Under the pieces are notes generated by a model. That model searched no databases. It was not told the DNA's origin and worked only from the letters and a program-made list of their open reading frames with translations. A program made the translations under genes and the position numbers. A DNA stretch of 64,000 nucleotides. Source: Myxococcales bacterium (lineage in GTDB: Bacteria > Myxococcota > Myxococcia > Myxococcales > Myxococcaceae). The stretch spans positions 50,460 through 114,459 of the forward strand of contig JAUXRI010000134.1 in NCBI GenBank assembly GCA_030681895.1, given 5' to 3'. Positions 12,237-20,585 of this stretch are shown in pieces; position 1 is the first letter of the stretch, and every line of letters starts with the position of its first letter.

Positions 12237-12746
12237 ATGTTGAAGCACCTGTTCGTTGGCGCTGTTGGTCTCTCGTCGCTGGCCTTTGCGAATCCGTACC
12301 GGCACCCCGCGGTCCCGGTGCACCAGCCCGCGCCAGTCATCGCGGTCCCCGCAGTGCGTCCTCCGCCTCCGCCTCCGCAGGCGTTCGGGCCGCGGATGCA
12401 GGATGCCCAGGAGAACAGAGACGACCGCTTCGACGTGCGCAGGGCGAATGTGTTGATGCGCGAGTTCGACATGGCCATGGCTCGACGAGACTTGCGCGAG
12501 CTGCGCAACATCGAGGCGCGCTTCGAGAACTTCCTCGACCAGGAGCTCGCCGAGGCCCGGTTCAGCCGAGACCGCCGCATCGCGCAGAACGTGATGAACG
12601 TGCAGCGGCAGCTCAGCCGACTGACGGGGCGCATCGACCCGCATGCGCTGAACCAGAAGCGTGGCCTGTACTCGCGCGCGGTGGCGATCGCTGAGCAGGA
12701 CCTTCGCGACAATCGGAACCGGGGTGGGTTTGGCCGGCGTGGGTAA
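12237..12746 (+). CDS. small secreted helical protein
   Basis: 169 residues. The ATG at 12237 has a CGGAGG ribosome site 6 bases upstream. A signal peptide is clear (LFVGAVGLSSLAFA, residues 5-18). Next comes a Pro-rich stretch with six consecutive prolines near residues 43-48. Residues about 55-150 form an Arg/Glu/Leu-rich helical region (for example MREFDMAMARRDLRELRN) that looks like one or two long amphipathic helices, and the C-terminus is basic. No family recognised. It is divergent from the preceding gene across 158 bp. Confidence 0.6.
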   Translation: MLKHLFVGAVGLSSLAFANPYRHPAVPVHQPAPVIAVPAVRPPPPPPQAFGPRMQDAQENRDDRFDVRRANVLMREFDMAMARRDLRELRNIEARFENFLDQELAEARFSRDRRIAQNVMNVQRQLSRLTGRIDPHALNQKRGLYSRAVAIAEQDLRDNRNRGGFGRRG

Positions 12747-12815
12747 GACGGAGCTGTTGAATTGGGAGCTGAGCCCCGGGTGTTGTCGCTCCGCCAGGGA
12801 GCGTATGACTGGGGG

Positions 12816-13280
12816 ATGCGCCTGCCGGCCGTCCTCACCTGGTGCCTCGCCGCTCACGCCTGGGCCGGTGACCTTCACACCCGCGACTATGCGGCGACCG
12901 TGAGCGGCGTGAAGCGGATGAAGGCCTTCACGTTCCCCGATGCGCTCGCCAGGTTGTCCGATGAGAAGGCGGTTGCTCAGCGCGGCGGTCCCGCGTGCGA
13001 GCTGCGCCTCACGGTGAATGATCCATTCTTCAAAGACGTTCAGCTCGTCTACGCGAGCGAGCGGGCCTGCGAGAAGGTCAAGCGCGGCGCGAAGGTGATG
13101 GTGCAGTACCTGGGCCTCGCGACGTACGCCCAGTTCGTCTCGCTCCAGCTCGACGGTGTCTGGTACTCGTTGCCGCTCATGCGCCAGACCGCTGCGACGC
13201 TGCCCCGGCTTCGGGAGTGTCTCGACGGCGTGGATGGTGGCGCGCCGCACTGCTCGGTGTCGTCAGGGCCGCCCCTCTGA
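12816..13280 (+). CDS. small secreted protein, unknown
   Basis: 154 residues from the ATG at 12816. The start gives a short signal peptide (MRLPAVLTWCLAAHAWAG), and a G-rich stretch (CTGGGGG) abuts the codon. Four cysteines remain after processing (in PACEL, RACEK, RECLD and PHCSV), enough for two disulfides. The core mixes strands and helices (QLVYASERACEK, VSLQLDGVWYSLPL). I recognise no family. It lies 69 bp after the previous secreted protein on the same strand and may share its transcript. Confidence 0.5.
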   Translation: MRLPAVLTWCLAAHAWAGDLHTRDYAATVSGVKRMKAFTFPDALARLSDEKAVAQRGGPACELRLTVNDPFFKDVQLVYASERACEKVKRGAKVMVQYLGLATYAQFVSLQLDGVWYSLPLMRQTAATLPRLRECLDGVDGGAPHCSVSSGPPL

Positions 13281-13319
13281 CGACGAGGTGGCTACGTCCG
13301 GGCCACGCGACCGTCGGCC

Positions 13320-13490
13320 ATGACGTACGCCCAGGACTCCGCGCGCATCCTGAATCGAGACCCGACCGACGCTGCTGTCATTCGAGTCGCTGTTCAGGGG
13401 CAACAGAGCTCGCCGTCGCCGCCGCCCCGCGCGCGCACCGACATCGAGTCCGACGTCGTCACCAACAGCGGCCTCGCTTCGTTTCGGTGA
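13320..13490 (+). CDS. possible 56-residue small protein
   Basis: A short frame starts at an ATG (MTYAQDSARILNRDPTDAA) and ends at the TGA at 13488-13490. Third codon positions are mostly G or C, as in real genes here, but no ribosome site is seen. In DNA this GC-rich such short frames also arise by chance. It fills the otherwise empty stretch between the previous gene and the membrane-protein gene. Confidence 0.2.
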   Translation: MTYAQDSARILNRDPTDAAVIRVAVQGQQSSPSPPPRARTDIESDVVTNSGLASFR

Positions 13491-13502
13491 AGGTGTTGCT
13501 TC

Positions 13503-13859
13503 TCAGCCCCTGAGCCACGCCGCCACCCCCAGGACCACGAGCGCCACCACGTCCGACACGGCGACGCGCCGCAGCGACCCGAGGGACGTGGCGTGCATCG
13601 CGCAGAGGATGAGGAACGACACCTTGCTGGCGAGCGCGAACGCGACGGCTGGCCCCCACCAGCTCTCGCGAAACGCAGCGACGCCGAGGCCCACGCCCAC
13701 GCAGCCGAGCAGCACCGCGCGATGTCGCATCACCACCTCGAGCACCGGCGTGTCGAGCGCGAAGCCGTAGAGTGTGAGACTCCAGCGCGGCGACACGGCG
13801 ACGATGGCAGGCACGAGGTTCAACGCGGCGATGGCGAGCACGAGAACGCGAGCGAGCAT
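13503..13859 (-). CDS. small four-helix membrane protein
   Basis: 118 residues from the ATG at 13859. Nearly the whole protein is hydrophobic, with about four transmembrane helices (LVLAIAALNLVPAIVAV; AVLLGCVGVGLGVAAF; AVAFALASKVSFLILCAM; VVALVVLGVAAWL). Short hydrophobic proteins with the pattern LYG.ALD.P.L...MRHRAVL are widespread and of unknown function, and this one fits that pattern. Its start codon overlaps the start of the divergent AraC-type gene within one CATG, so neither gene has a separate 5' region there unless one start is mis-called. Confidence 0.6.
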   Translation of the reverse strand: MLARVLVLAIAALNLVPAIVAVSPRWSLTLYGFALDTPVLEVVMRHRAVLLGCVGVGLGVAAFRESWWGPAVAFALASKVSFLILCAMHATSLGSLRRVAVSDVVALVVLGVAAWLRG

Positions 13860-14673
13860 GTCGGTCACCGTGCCAGCGACCAGCCGCGCGCGCTTGAACG
13901 CAGCGGCTGCCACACCTCCGTCGTTGCAGGTCGGGAGCCGAGGTGTCCGGTACGAGGGTCCGCTCCTCGGCGTCGGGCTGCATGCCTCGGGCGTCACCTG
14001 TTTCGTCGAGGCGCTCTCGGGGAAGGTCGAGGTCGGTCGTGTTCGCGCGAAGGCGGTCCGGATTCCCGCTGGTGTGATGCATGAGGTGCGGGCCCCACCG
14101 GGAGCGCGGGTGGTGTTCTGGTACGTCGAACCCGGCGGGCCCCGCGAGCGGACCATTCGAGAGGCGACGGCGGCCGAGCTGCGCGCCTTGAGCCTCGACG
14201 AGCCGGTCGCACCCGTAGAGCCGCGACTGAATCGCGTGCTCGAGCTCTTGAGACAGAAGCTCGACTCGACGCCAGGGGCGCTCTCGGCGGCCGTCGGTCT
14301 CTCGGAGTCGCGCCTGAGGCACCTCGTGCGTGAACAGCTCGGCGTGCCGCTCGTTCGTCTGCGCTGGTGGTTTCAGATGAAGCGCGCCGCCGGTGTCCTT
14401 CGCGGGGGCGGCGACCTCTCGACGGCTGCGCACGACGCAGGCTTCAGCGACTCGGCGCACTTCTCTCGAACCTTTCGTCGAATGTTCGGGTTCGCGCCGT
14501 CGTTGCTGCTCGGGGCTCGGGTTCAGCTCGGCGCTGAATCAGGTCAGCGGCTCGATGACGGTGTGGTGAATTCTCCGAATGCCGACGACGACGGAGCGCG
14601 TGCAGATGGTGGAGGTCGCCATCGAAGAACTCCGGGCGCGCGGCGCCAGCCCGGTGCTCGACTGGTTCGGTGA
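13858..14673 (+). CDS. AraC-family transcriptional regulator
   Basis: 271 residues if started at the ATG at 13858. A later GTG or TTG (for example near 13924, giving LQVGSRGVRYEGP) would fit the domain start equally well, so the 5' end is uncertain. Residues about 30-110 look like a cupin-type sensor (RIPAGVMHEVRAPPGARVVF). Residues about 125-225 are the double helix-turn-helix of the AraC family, including LSAAVGLSESRLRHLVRE and DAGFSDSAHFSRTFRRMFG. The last ~40 residues after the second helix-turn-helix are Arg/Gly-rich and overlap the next gene by 95 bp, so they may be non-essential. The divergent membrane protein is the obvious candidate target, by position only. Confidence 0.78.
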   Translation: MSVTVPATSRARLNAAAATPPSLQVGSRGVRYEGPLLGVGLHASGVTCFVEALSGKVEVGRVRAKAVRIPAGVMHEVRAPPGARVVFWYVEPGGPRERTIREATAAELRALSLDEPVAPVEPRLNRVLELLRQKLDSTPGALSAAVGLSESRLRHLVREQLGVPLVRLRWWFQMKRAAGVLRGGGDLSTAAHDAGFSDSAHFSRTFRRMFGFAPSLLLGARVQLGAESGQRLDDGVVNSPNADDDGARADGGGRHRRTPGARRQPGARLVR

Positions 14674-15352
14674 ACGAGACGAGCAGCAACGGCTGGCGTG
14701 GCTCGAGCGGTCGGCCCAGGTGCTCGAGGCGCTGCTCGGCGGCGAGCCCGGGCGCGTCGAGATTCCAGCCGAGCTCGACGGTGATTGGCTGGCGATTCTT
14801 CCCGCGGCCTGGGCCTTCACGCGCATGGGGCACGCGCACCCGGCGCCCACGGCCAACGGTCCCGTGACGACGCTGGGGCGGGGTGACGTCACCGTCTTCG
14901 CCGGGCCGCTCGAGGTGCATGGGCGGGTGAAGGTCAACGGCATGGTGGTGGTGGTGGGAGCGCTCACCATCGACGGCTTCCTCGACCACTCGACGGACGC
15001 CGGCGGTGGGCTGGTCGTCGTCGGCCATGAGCGCACGCGAGCGATGAAGGTCGGCTGGACGCACTTCGTCGTCGGCCCGTTCGACGGCGAGGTGGTGTAC
15101 CGCTCGTATGCGTCGAACACCGACGGCCTCTTCTTCGTCACGGGCGCGGCGGCGGTAGCGCTCGAGCTGTCGGACCCGCACGGGAACGACGAGCTCACCA
15201 TCACGGGCCCCGACGGTGTCGAGCACCCCAACTGTTCACCTGAGCGCTTGCGCGCGCTGCTCGACCCACCGCCGTCGAACGTCGAGCTCGATGGTCGCGT
15301 CGTCTGCGACCTCGTCGCGTCGAACGCCGCCTGCGTGAAACGAGCGAGGTGA
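14579..15352 (+). CDS. conserved-looking protein with beta-helix-like core
   Basis: 257 residues from the ATG at 14579. This start overlaps the AraC gene by 95 bp; an in-frame ATG at 14606 reduces that. No signal peptide. Residues 1-80 are helical and acidic. Residues about 95-190 show short hydrophobic strands separated by glycines at regular spacing (VTVFAGPLEVHGRVKVNG, VVVVGALTIDGFL, LVVVGHERTRAMKV), which suggests stacked beta turns such as a beta-helix or bactofilin-like fold. The C-terminal 60 residues are mixed. I cannot assign a family; it is probably cytoplasmic. Confidence 0.55.
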   Translation: MPTTTERVQMVEVAIEELRARGASPVLDWFGERDEQQRLAWLERSAQVLEALLGGEPGRVEIPAELDGDWLAILPAAWAFTRMGHAHPAPTANGPVTTLGRGDVTVFAGPLEVHGRVKVNGMVVVVGALTIDGFLDHSTDAGGGLVVVGHERTRAMKVGWTHFVVGPFDGEVVYRSYASNTDGLFFVTGAAAVALELSDPHGNDELTITGPDGVEHPNCSPERLRALLDPPPSNVELDGRVVCDLVASNAACVKRAR

Positions 15353-15354
15353 GC

Positions 15355-15623
15355 TCGCGCCACGCGTCGACTCCGCTGTCCACCCGCCGTGCTCCGGAAC
15401 GCGCTCGTTTTCTTCCTCGTCGCGAGCAGCTGCGGCACTCGAGCGCCGTGCGATTCCCATCTCCCTCTTCAACCTCGGCGCGCTCGTGGCGCTCGAGTTC
15501 TTCGGCCGCAAGGCGAAGGCGCCGAAGCCGATGACGTGTGAGGTCCCGCTCGCGGGCCAGCCGGTGACGCAGACGGGCTTGTCTGACGCTCAGCGCCGAC
15601 CTCGTTGCGGGTGTGGTGCCGAG
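15355..15623 (+). pseudogene. decayed tandem copy of the downstream lipoprotein gene 5' end
   Basis: Two blocks match the start of the gene at 15706. The first block (15355-15433) contains the same upstream sequence, a GTG at 15389 and the lipoprotein signal MLRNALVFFLVASSCGTR. The second block (15522-15623) encodes KPMTCEVPL and QTGLSDAQ, followed by the CGCGAE stretch. About 70 extra bases between the blocks shift the frame, and the signal-peptide frame stops at the TGA of GTGTGAGG near 15540. In the second block a Cys and a Gly of the intact copy are changed to Arg (DAQRRPR against DAQCRPG), as expected without selection. The rest of the gene is missing. It fills most of the 353 bp gap between 15352 and 15706. 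Confidence 0.8.
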
Positions 15624-15705
15624 ACCTGCGTCCGAGGTGAGTTCACGACGCGCCGTGGCAGGAATGGGTCTTCGCGCCACGCGGTGACTCCGGTATCCAC
15701 CCGTC

Positions 15706-16503
15706 GTGCTCCGGAACGCGTTCGTCCTCCTCGTCGTCGCGAGCAGCTGTGGCACCCGCACCGAGCCGACGAAGCCGATGACGTGTGAGGTTCCGCTCTC
15801 GGGCCGGCCGGTGACTCAGACGGGCTTGTCTGACGCGCAGTGCCGACCTGGTTGCGGGTGCGGCGCCGAGGCCTTCACGCCGACCGAGTTCACGCCAGAG
15901 CTGCTCACCCGGCTGTCGGAGTGGACGTTGCTCGACACGCCTCCGGACCTCAGCGTCGACCCGTACTCGATGCCCGCGCCGCCCATCGTCCAGGGCGTGT
16001 GCGCCGTGCAGGTCGTCGACGAGGCGGCGAAATCGTACCGGTTGAAGACGTTCGCGACCGAGGCCGAGGCGAAGGGTGCGGGGGCGAAGGTGACGCACTC
16101 CGACGGCTGTGGAGCCTGCTCGACGCTCGCCGACCTCATCGTCTACGGCCGCGAGATCGACCTCGGCCGCAAGGTGCAGGACTGCGGCGTGAAGACGGCC
16201 GTCGCGGGGCTCGAGGCGAACATCACGTGTCTGGCCGAGCTGGGCTTCACGCCGGCCTGCGCACGAACGTGGGCCTTCAACACGCGCTTCACCCGCATGA
16301 AGTGCTTCGCGACGTGCTTCACGTTGCTCGACGCGCCGTATCACCAGGCCGATGGCGGGCTGAACGCGTGCCTCGACTGCGACGAGCGCGAGAGCGGGCC
16401 GGTGTTCAAGGCCGTCGCCGGACGAACGCGGCGCAACACTGGTATTCCGTCGGCCATCTGCCGGCCGTGCAGCGAGCTTGGCCGCATCGCGCACGACTGG
16501 TGA
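15706..16503 (+). CDS. Cys-rich lipoprotein, unknown
   Basis: 265 residues from a GTG at 15706. The signal peptide is short and ends in a lipobox (VVASSC, Cys15), so the protein should be lipid-anchored. The mature part contains many cysteines, arranged in pairs such as CRPGCGCG near residue 46, CGACSTL near 135, CFATCF near 200 and CLDCDE near 225. This suggests a disulfide-stabilised fold outside the cytoplasm. No family recognised. The intact status contrasts with the broken tandem copy immediately upstream, which shares even the sequence before the start codon; this supports the GTG start. Confidence 0.65.
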   Translation: MLRNAFVLLVVASSCGTRTEPTKPMTCEVPLSGRPVTQTGLSDAQCRPGCGCGAEAFTPTEFTPELLTRLSEWTLLDTPPDLSVDPYSMPAPPIVQGVCAVQVVDEAAKSYRLKTFATEAEAKGAGAKVTHSDGCGACSTLADLIVYGREIDLGRKVQDCGVKTAVAGLEANITCLAELGFTPACARTWAFNTRFTRMKCFATCFTLLDAPYHQADGGLNACLDCDERESGPVFKAVAGRTRRNTGIPSAICRPCSELGRIAHDW

Positions 16504-16507
16504 ACGT

Positions 16508-17137
16508 TCAGCCTCCGTCGGGAGCGCCGAGGTCGAAGCGCTGCGACACCTGCGCGGGCTCGCTCACCACGTTGGCCCAGTCGAGGCCGTACACCGCGTT
16601 CGAGATGCAGCTGCGGGGACCGAACGGAACGTCGGCGGCGCTGTCGAGCCAGGTCTTTTGCAGGCCCTTCGAGTCGAGCTGAAAGACGAGCATCACCTCT
16701 CCGGTCGCGCCTGCGTCGAGCGCCTCCCACTGTGAGAGACACTCGCGCACGTCTTCTTCGAGGGCCTCGAACGCGTAGCCGAGAATCTCGAGCTCCTGCT
16801 GGGCGCGGGCTCCTGGAGCGGCGCGTTTGTCGGTGGGCGGCTTCGGAGGTCCGAGCCCACGCACGGCGCGAATTCCTGCGTCACTCGTCACTGGTGGCGG
16901 GGGGTAGGCGAGCTCGACCTGTCGTCGGCTCGGTGGCACAGACGGCCCCGCGTCGACGAGCTCGAGCGTCGCAGTGCTCGGCGAGGTGGGCAGTGTCGTT
17001 GCCGCGTGCTCGGGAGCGGCCTGATCTGTCGCCGTCACCGTCGCGACCGTCGGCTGGCTGCGCAGGAAGAACCCAAGGCCCGCCGCGATGGCGACGAGCA
17101 GCACGAGCCGGAGCGTACGCCTGAGGGCCGGGGACAT
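16508..17137 (-). CDS. membrane-anchored protein with AgmX-like C-terminal domain
   Basis: 209 residues from the ATG at 17137. One transmembrane segment (about residues 8-25, RLVLLVAIAAGLGFFL) is followed by a Thr/Pro-rich, probably periplasmic linker (about 30-110). Residues about 125-205 (VRECLSQWEALDAGATGEV, LVFQLDSKGLQ, CISNAVYGLDW) match the layout of the AgmX/PglI C-terminal domain: Cys-x-x-x-W, a GEV.L.F strand pair, then Cys near a W. That domain is common in myxobacterial motility and envelope proteins. The match is by eye and distant. It converges on the Cys-rich lipoprotein gene with a 4 bp gap. Confidence 0.55.
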   Translation of the reverse strand: MSPALRRTLRLVLLVAIAAGLGFFLRSQPTVATVTATDQAAPEHAATTLPTSPSTATLELVDAGPSVPPSRRQVELAYPPPPVTSDAGIRAVRGLGPPKPPTDKRAAPGARAQQELEILGYAFEALEEDVRECLSQWEALDAGATGEVMLVFQLDSKGLQKTWLDSAADVPFGPRSCISNAVYGLDWANVVSEPAQVSQRFDLGAPDGG

Positions 17138-17161
17138 CGCTGCGGCGTATCAGCTGCAGCT

Positions 17162-17578
17162 TCAGCGGACGATCGAGATGACGTTCGAGACCTTCTCGGT
17201 CAGGTCGACGCCGTTCACCTTGCCGCGAACGACCGTGCGGACGTTGCGCGTGCCAGCGAAGGCCGCCTCGGTCGAGCGCGAGATCGTCGTGTTGGTGCCC
17301 GAGCCGGTCGCGCACATCCCGTCGGTGAACGTCATCGTCATCGACGATTGCAGGCAGACCGTGAGGTCCAACTGCGCCGAGCGCGGACAGGTGAGGCTAC
17401 CGCTCGCTGAGCCGACCTTCGTGCCTGCCACCATGTTCTCGGCGACCATCGCGCTGAGCGTGCACTCGGACGGCATCACGTTGCTGGTCGAGCCACCGTC
17501 TTCCAAGCCACCAGCGGGGCCGCAGGCGACGACGAGCAGCGAGAACACCGTGACGGAGACACGAAGGAGAGCGCGCAT
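17162..17578 (-). CDS. small lipoprotein, unknown
   Basis: 138 residues from the ATG at 17578. The signal peptide carries a lipobox, LVVAC (Cys19). The mature part is Ser/Thr/Val-rich beta sequence with four further cysteines (PSECTL, LTCPRS, TVCLQ, GMCAT), probably two disulfides in a small beta-sandwich. No catalytic motif or family recognised. It lies upstream of the AgmX-like gene on the same strand with a 24 bp gap, so the two may be co-transcribed. Confidence 0.55.
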   Translation of the reverse strand: MRALLRVSVTVFSLLVVACGPAGGLEDGGSTSNVMPSECTLSAMVAENMVAGTKVGSASGSLTCPRSAQLDLTVCLQSSMTMTFTDGMCATGSGTNTTISRSTEAAFAGTRNVRTVVRGKVNGVDLTEKVSNVISIVR

Positions 17579-17649
17579 GCCGGCGCCCTAGTGCAGGTTG
17601 TCGACGTAATCCAAGGAGATTGCGCACCAAACGACCGCGCCGACGCTCA

Positions 17650-20109
17650 TCACATGCGAATGCGTTTGCTCTCGGGGTCGTACAGCGGCTTGAGCGACAG
17701 CACCGCCCGCACGCGCTTCTCGGCGACCTCGACCTCCCACAGGCCCTGCTCGAGGTACTCGGGCGTCAGCGGCTCACCGGCTTCGATCATCGCCAGCCCC
17801 ACCGCGCCGCCGAGCGTGTGCCCGTACGACGCAGACCGCACCGTGCCGACCGCCTTGCCGTTCCGCCACACGACTTCTCCGTGGAAGAGGAAGACCTTCG
17901 GGTCCTTCAGCAGCACCTGCACGAGGCCGCGGTTCAGCACGCCTGCTTCTTTCTGCTTCACGACGTGCTCGCGCCCGATGAAGCCACCCGGCTTCTTCAG
18001 GTCGACCGCGAAGCCCAGCCCCACCTCGAGCACCGAGTCGGTGTTGTCGATGTCGTGGCCGTAGTCGCGATAGCCCTTCTCCATGCGCAGGCTCGCGAGC
18101 GCTTTCAGCCCCGCATGCACGAGTCCCACGTTCTTGCCCGCCTCGACGATGCGCTCGTACACGTGCACGGCCTGCTCCGCCGGCACGTACAGCTCGTAGC
18201 CGAGCTCACCCAGGTACGTGATGCGCAGGCACAACGCGCGCGCGAAGCCGATGTCGATCTCCCGCGCGGTGCGGAACGGGAACGCGGCGTGCGACAGGTC
18301 GGCGGTGGTGATGGCCTGGAGCAGCTCGCGCGACTTCGGCCCCTGAATATTGATCTGCCCGTACGCCGAGGTGACGTCCGTCACGAAGCAGTGCGCGCCC
18401 TCGGGCGTGTTCCGCCGAATCCACGCTTCGGTGTGGCGATGCGCGGTGTCCGAGGCGACGACGATGAACTCTTCATCATCGAGCTTGGTGACGGTGAGGT
18501 CGGCCTCGAGCGTGCCAAAGCGGTTGATCCACTGCGTGTACGTCACGCGGCCCGTCGCGCCGTCGACGTTGTTCGCCGAGATGGTGTTGAGCACCTTGCC
18601 CGCGTCACGGCCCTGCACGCGAAACTTCGCCATGAACGACATGTCCATGAGGATGACGCCTTCACGCGCCGCCTTGTGCTCGTCGGCCCACTTCGAGAAC
18701 CAGCTCGGCGTGCCGAACGTGAGCGGCCCCGGATCGGGCTGCGAGCCGTCCTGCGTGTACCAATCTGCGCCTTCCCAACCGCTGACGTCCTTGAAGTACG
18801 CGCCGCGCGCCTCGAGCTGGGCGTGAATCGGAGAGCGCTTCGCTCCACGCGCCGTCTTCATCGAGCGGTACGGGTAGTGGCACTGGTACACCATGCCCAG
18901 CGACTCCACCGTGCGCGTGCGCCGGTACTCCGGGTTCGACTGGTACACGTGCAGCCGGTCGATATTGAAGCCTGTGATGTCGACGTCGGGCTGGCCGGTG
19001 ATGATCCAGTTCGCCAGCACGCGCCCCAGCCCACCGCCGGTGAGAATGCCGATGGAGTTGAGCCCCGCCGCGACGAAGTAGTTCTTCAACTCAGGCGCCT
19101 CGCCGACGACGGGCGAGAGGTCGGGCGTGAAGCTCTCGGGGCCGCAGAAGAACTTCTTCACGCCGACCTCCATGGAGATCGGCACGCGCGACATCGCGGT
19201 CTCGAGGTACGGCGCCATGCGATCCCAGTCGGGAGAAATCTCTCCGAACGAGAAGTCCTCAGGCACGCCGCCGACCTTCCACGGCGCGCACTTCGGCTCG
19301 AAGAGGCCGATCATCAAGCCGCCGACCTCTTCGCGGTAATAGCCGTGGCACTTCGGGTCTTCGATGACGGGCCAGTCGGACTTGAGGCCCGGAATCTCTT
19401 CGGTGATCAGGTAGTAGTGCTCGGCTGACTGCAGCGGCACGTTCACGCCCGACTTCGCGGCGAGCTGACGCGCCCACATGCCAGCGCAGTTCACGACGTA
19501 CTCACAGGCGATGTGGCCGTGCGACGTGTCGACGCCGGTGACGACGCCGTGCTTCTTCGTCACGCCGGTCGCGGCCACGCCCTCGAGAATCTTCGCGCCT
19601 TGCAGCCGTGCGCCCTTTGCCAGCGCCATCGTGGTGTCGACCGGGTTCGTACGGCCGTCACCCTTCACGTAGAAACCGGCGAGCACGTCGTCGGTCTTCG
19701 CGAGCGGGAAGAGCTCCTTCACCTGGCGCGGGCCGATCTCCTGAACGTCGATGCCCTTGTAGCGGTTGTACGCCGAGACGCGCCGGTACTCCTCGAGGCG
19801 GTCCGCGTCCGAGGCGAGCTCGATGAAGCCGACCGGCTTGAAGCCCGTGGCCTGGCCCGTCTCGTCTTCGAGCCGCGAGTACAGGTCGCGCGTGTACTTG
19901 CGCATCTCGGTCGAGGTGTCCGACAGCGAGCCGAACGTCACCATCAACCCGGCCGCGTGCCACGTGGTGCCTGAGGTGATGCGGTCGCGCTCCAGCAGCA
20001 CCACGTCTTTCCAGCCCATGTGGGCCAGGTGGTACGCGACGGAGGTGCCGATGATGCCGCCGCCGATGACGACGACGCGGGCCTGAGAGGGGACGACGGG
20101 GGCGCTCAT
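17650..20109 (-). CDS. dimethylglycine/sarcosine dehydrogenase-like FAD and folate enzyme
   Basis: 819 residues from the ATG at 20109, the usual length for this family. The N-terminal DAO-type FAD domain opens with VVVIGGGIIGTS (residues 12-23). The motif TTWHAAG (His51) matches the histidine that carries covalent FAD in dimethylglycine and sarcosine dehydrogenases. From about residue 430 on there is a GcvT-like aminomethyltransferase domain (INIQGPKSRELL, GELGYELYVP, ALASLRMEKGYRDYG) and a GcvT C-terminal barrel. Family members oxidatively demethylate N-methyl glycines and pass the C1 unit to tetrahydrofolate. The exact substrate is not clear. No signal peptide; no partner genes adjacent. 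Confidence 0.88.
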   Translation of the reverse strand: MSAPVVPSQARVVVIGGGIIGTSVAYHLAHMGWKDVVLLERDRITSGTTWHAAGLMVTFGSLSDTSTEMRKYTRDLYSRLEDETGQATGFKPVGFIELASDADRLEEYRRVSAYNRYKGIDVQEIGPRQVKELFPLAKTDDVLAGFYVKGDGRTNPVDTTMALAKGARLQGAKILEGVAATGVTKKHGVVTGVDTSHGHIACEYVVNCAGMWARQLAAKSGVNVPLQSAEHYYLITEEIPGLKSDWPVIEDPKCHGYYREEVGGLMIGLFEPKCAPWKVGGVPEDFSFGEISPDWDRMAPYLETAMSRVPISMEVGVKKFFCGPESFTPDLSPVVGEAPELKNYFVAAGLNSIGILTGGGLGRVLANWIITGQPDVDITGFNIDRLHVYQSNPEYRRTRTVESLGMVYQCHYPYRSMKTARGAKRSPIHAQLEARGAYFKDVSGWEGADWYTQDGSQPDPGPLTFGTPSWFSKWADEHKAAREGVILMDMSFMAKFRVQGRDAGKVLNTISANNVDGATGRVTYTQWINRFGTLEADLTVTKLDDEEFIVVASDTAHRHTEAWIRRNTPEGAHCFVTDVTSAYGQINIQGPKSRELLQAITTADLSHAAFPFRTAREIDIGFARALCLRITYLGELGYELYVPAEQAVHVYERIVEAGKNVGLVHAGLKALASLRMEKGYRDYGHDIDNTDSVLEVGLGFAVDLKKPGGFIGREHVVKQKEAGVLNRGLVQVLLKDPKVFLFHGEVVWRNGKAVGTVRSASYGHTLGGAVGLAMIEAGEPLTPEYLEQGLWEVEVAEKRVRAVLSLKPLYDPESKRIRM

Positions 20110-20190
20110 GCCGCCGCGTCTAGCGCCGAACGCGACGTTCGCGACAGCACGATGTTGCTCGCGCTCACGCAGCGAGTCGCAGCACTGCGT

Positions 20191-20577
20191 TTACGAGGTG
20201 CCGCCGCCGCGCACGCCCTTGAGCAGCTTGCTGAGCTCCGCCTTGAGCGCCGGGTCGGGTGCACGGGGATCGCCAGGCTGCGTGATGGCCAATTGCTGTT
20301 TGCGCACGTCGCCGAACGCTTGCGGCTCGGAGGTCTGCGCGTCAGCGAGCGCCTGCTTCACGAGCTTCGCGAACTCGACCGACGACACCGCAGGCCGGCC
20401 GCCGACCGACTTGAACGCCAGCGGCTCTGGAGGTGTCTCGGGGTGCACCGACAGCTGCACCACCATGGTGATCAACGCGTCGGCCTTCACGCCCAGCGCG
20501 GCGGCCAACTTCGTGAGGTCGGGGTCGCCGCGCAGCCGTTCTTTGAGGGTCTTCTCGAGCAGGTCCGGCGCAGTCAC
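20191..20577 (-). CDS. small cytoplasmic protein, unknown
   Basis: 128 residues from the ATG at 20577. No signal or membrane segment. It is helical, with an N-terminal region (LEKTLKERLRGDPDLTKLAAALGV) that could be a small helical bundle or a helix-turn-helix-like fold, a Pro-rich turn near residue 50, and a basic helical C-terminus ending in a Gly-rich tail. The gene follows the next one upstream with an 8 bp gap on the same strand, so the two are very likely one operon. Function unknown. Confidence 0.5.
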   Translation of the reverse strand: MTAPDLLEKTLKERLRGDPDLTKLAAALGVKADALITMVVQLSVHPETPPEPLAFKSVGGRPAVSSVEFAKLVKQALADAQTSEPQAFGDVRKQQLAITQPGDPRAPDPALKAELSKLLKGVRGGGTS

Positions 20578-20585
20578 GGAGGAGA

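Noticed and set aside
17620..19428. Long plus-strand open frame (602 codons)
   Set aside because: It lies opposite the dimethylglycine dehydrogenase-like gene, whose domains are clear. The frame is Arg/Val/His-rich without any motif, the usual product of antisense reading in GC-rich coding DNA.
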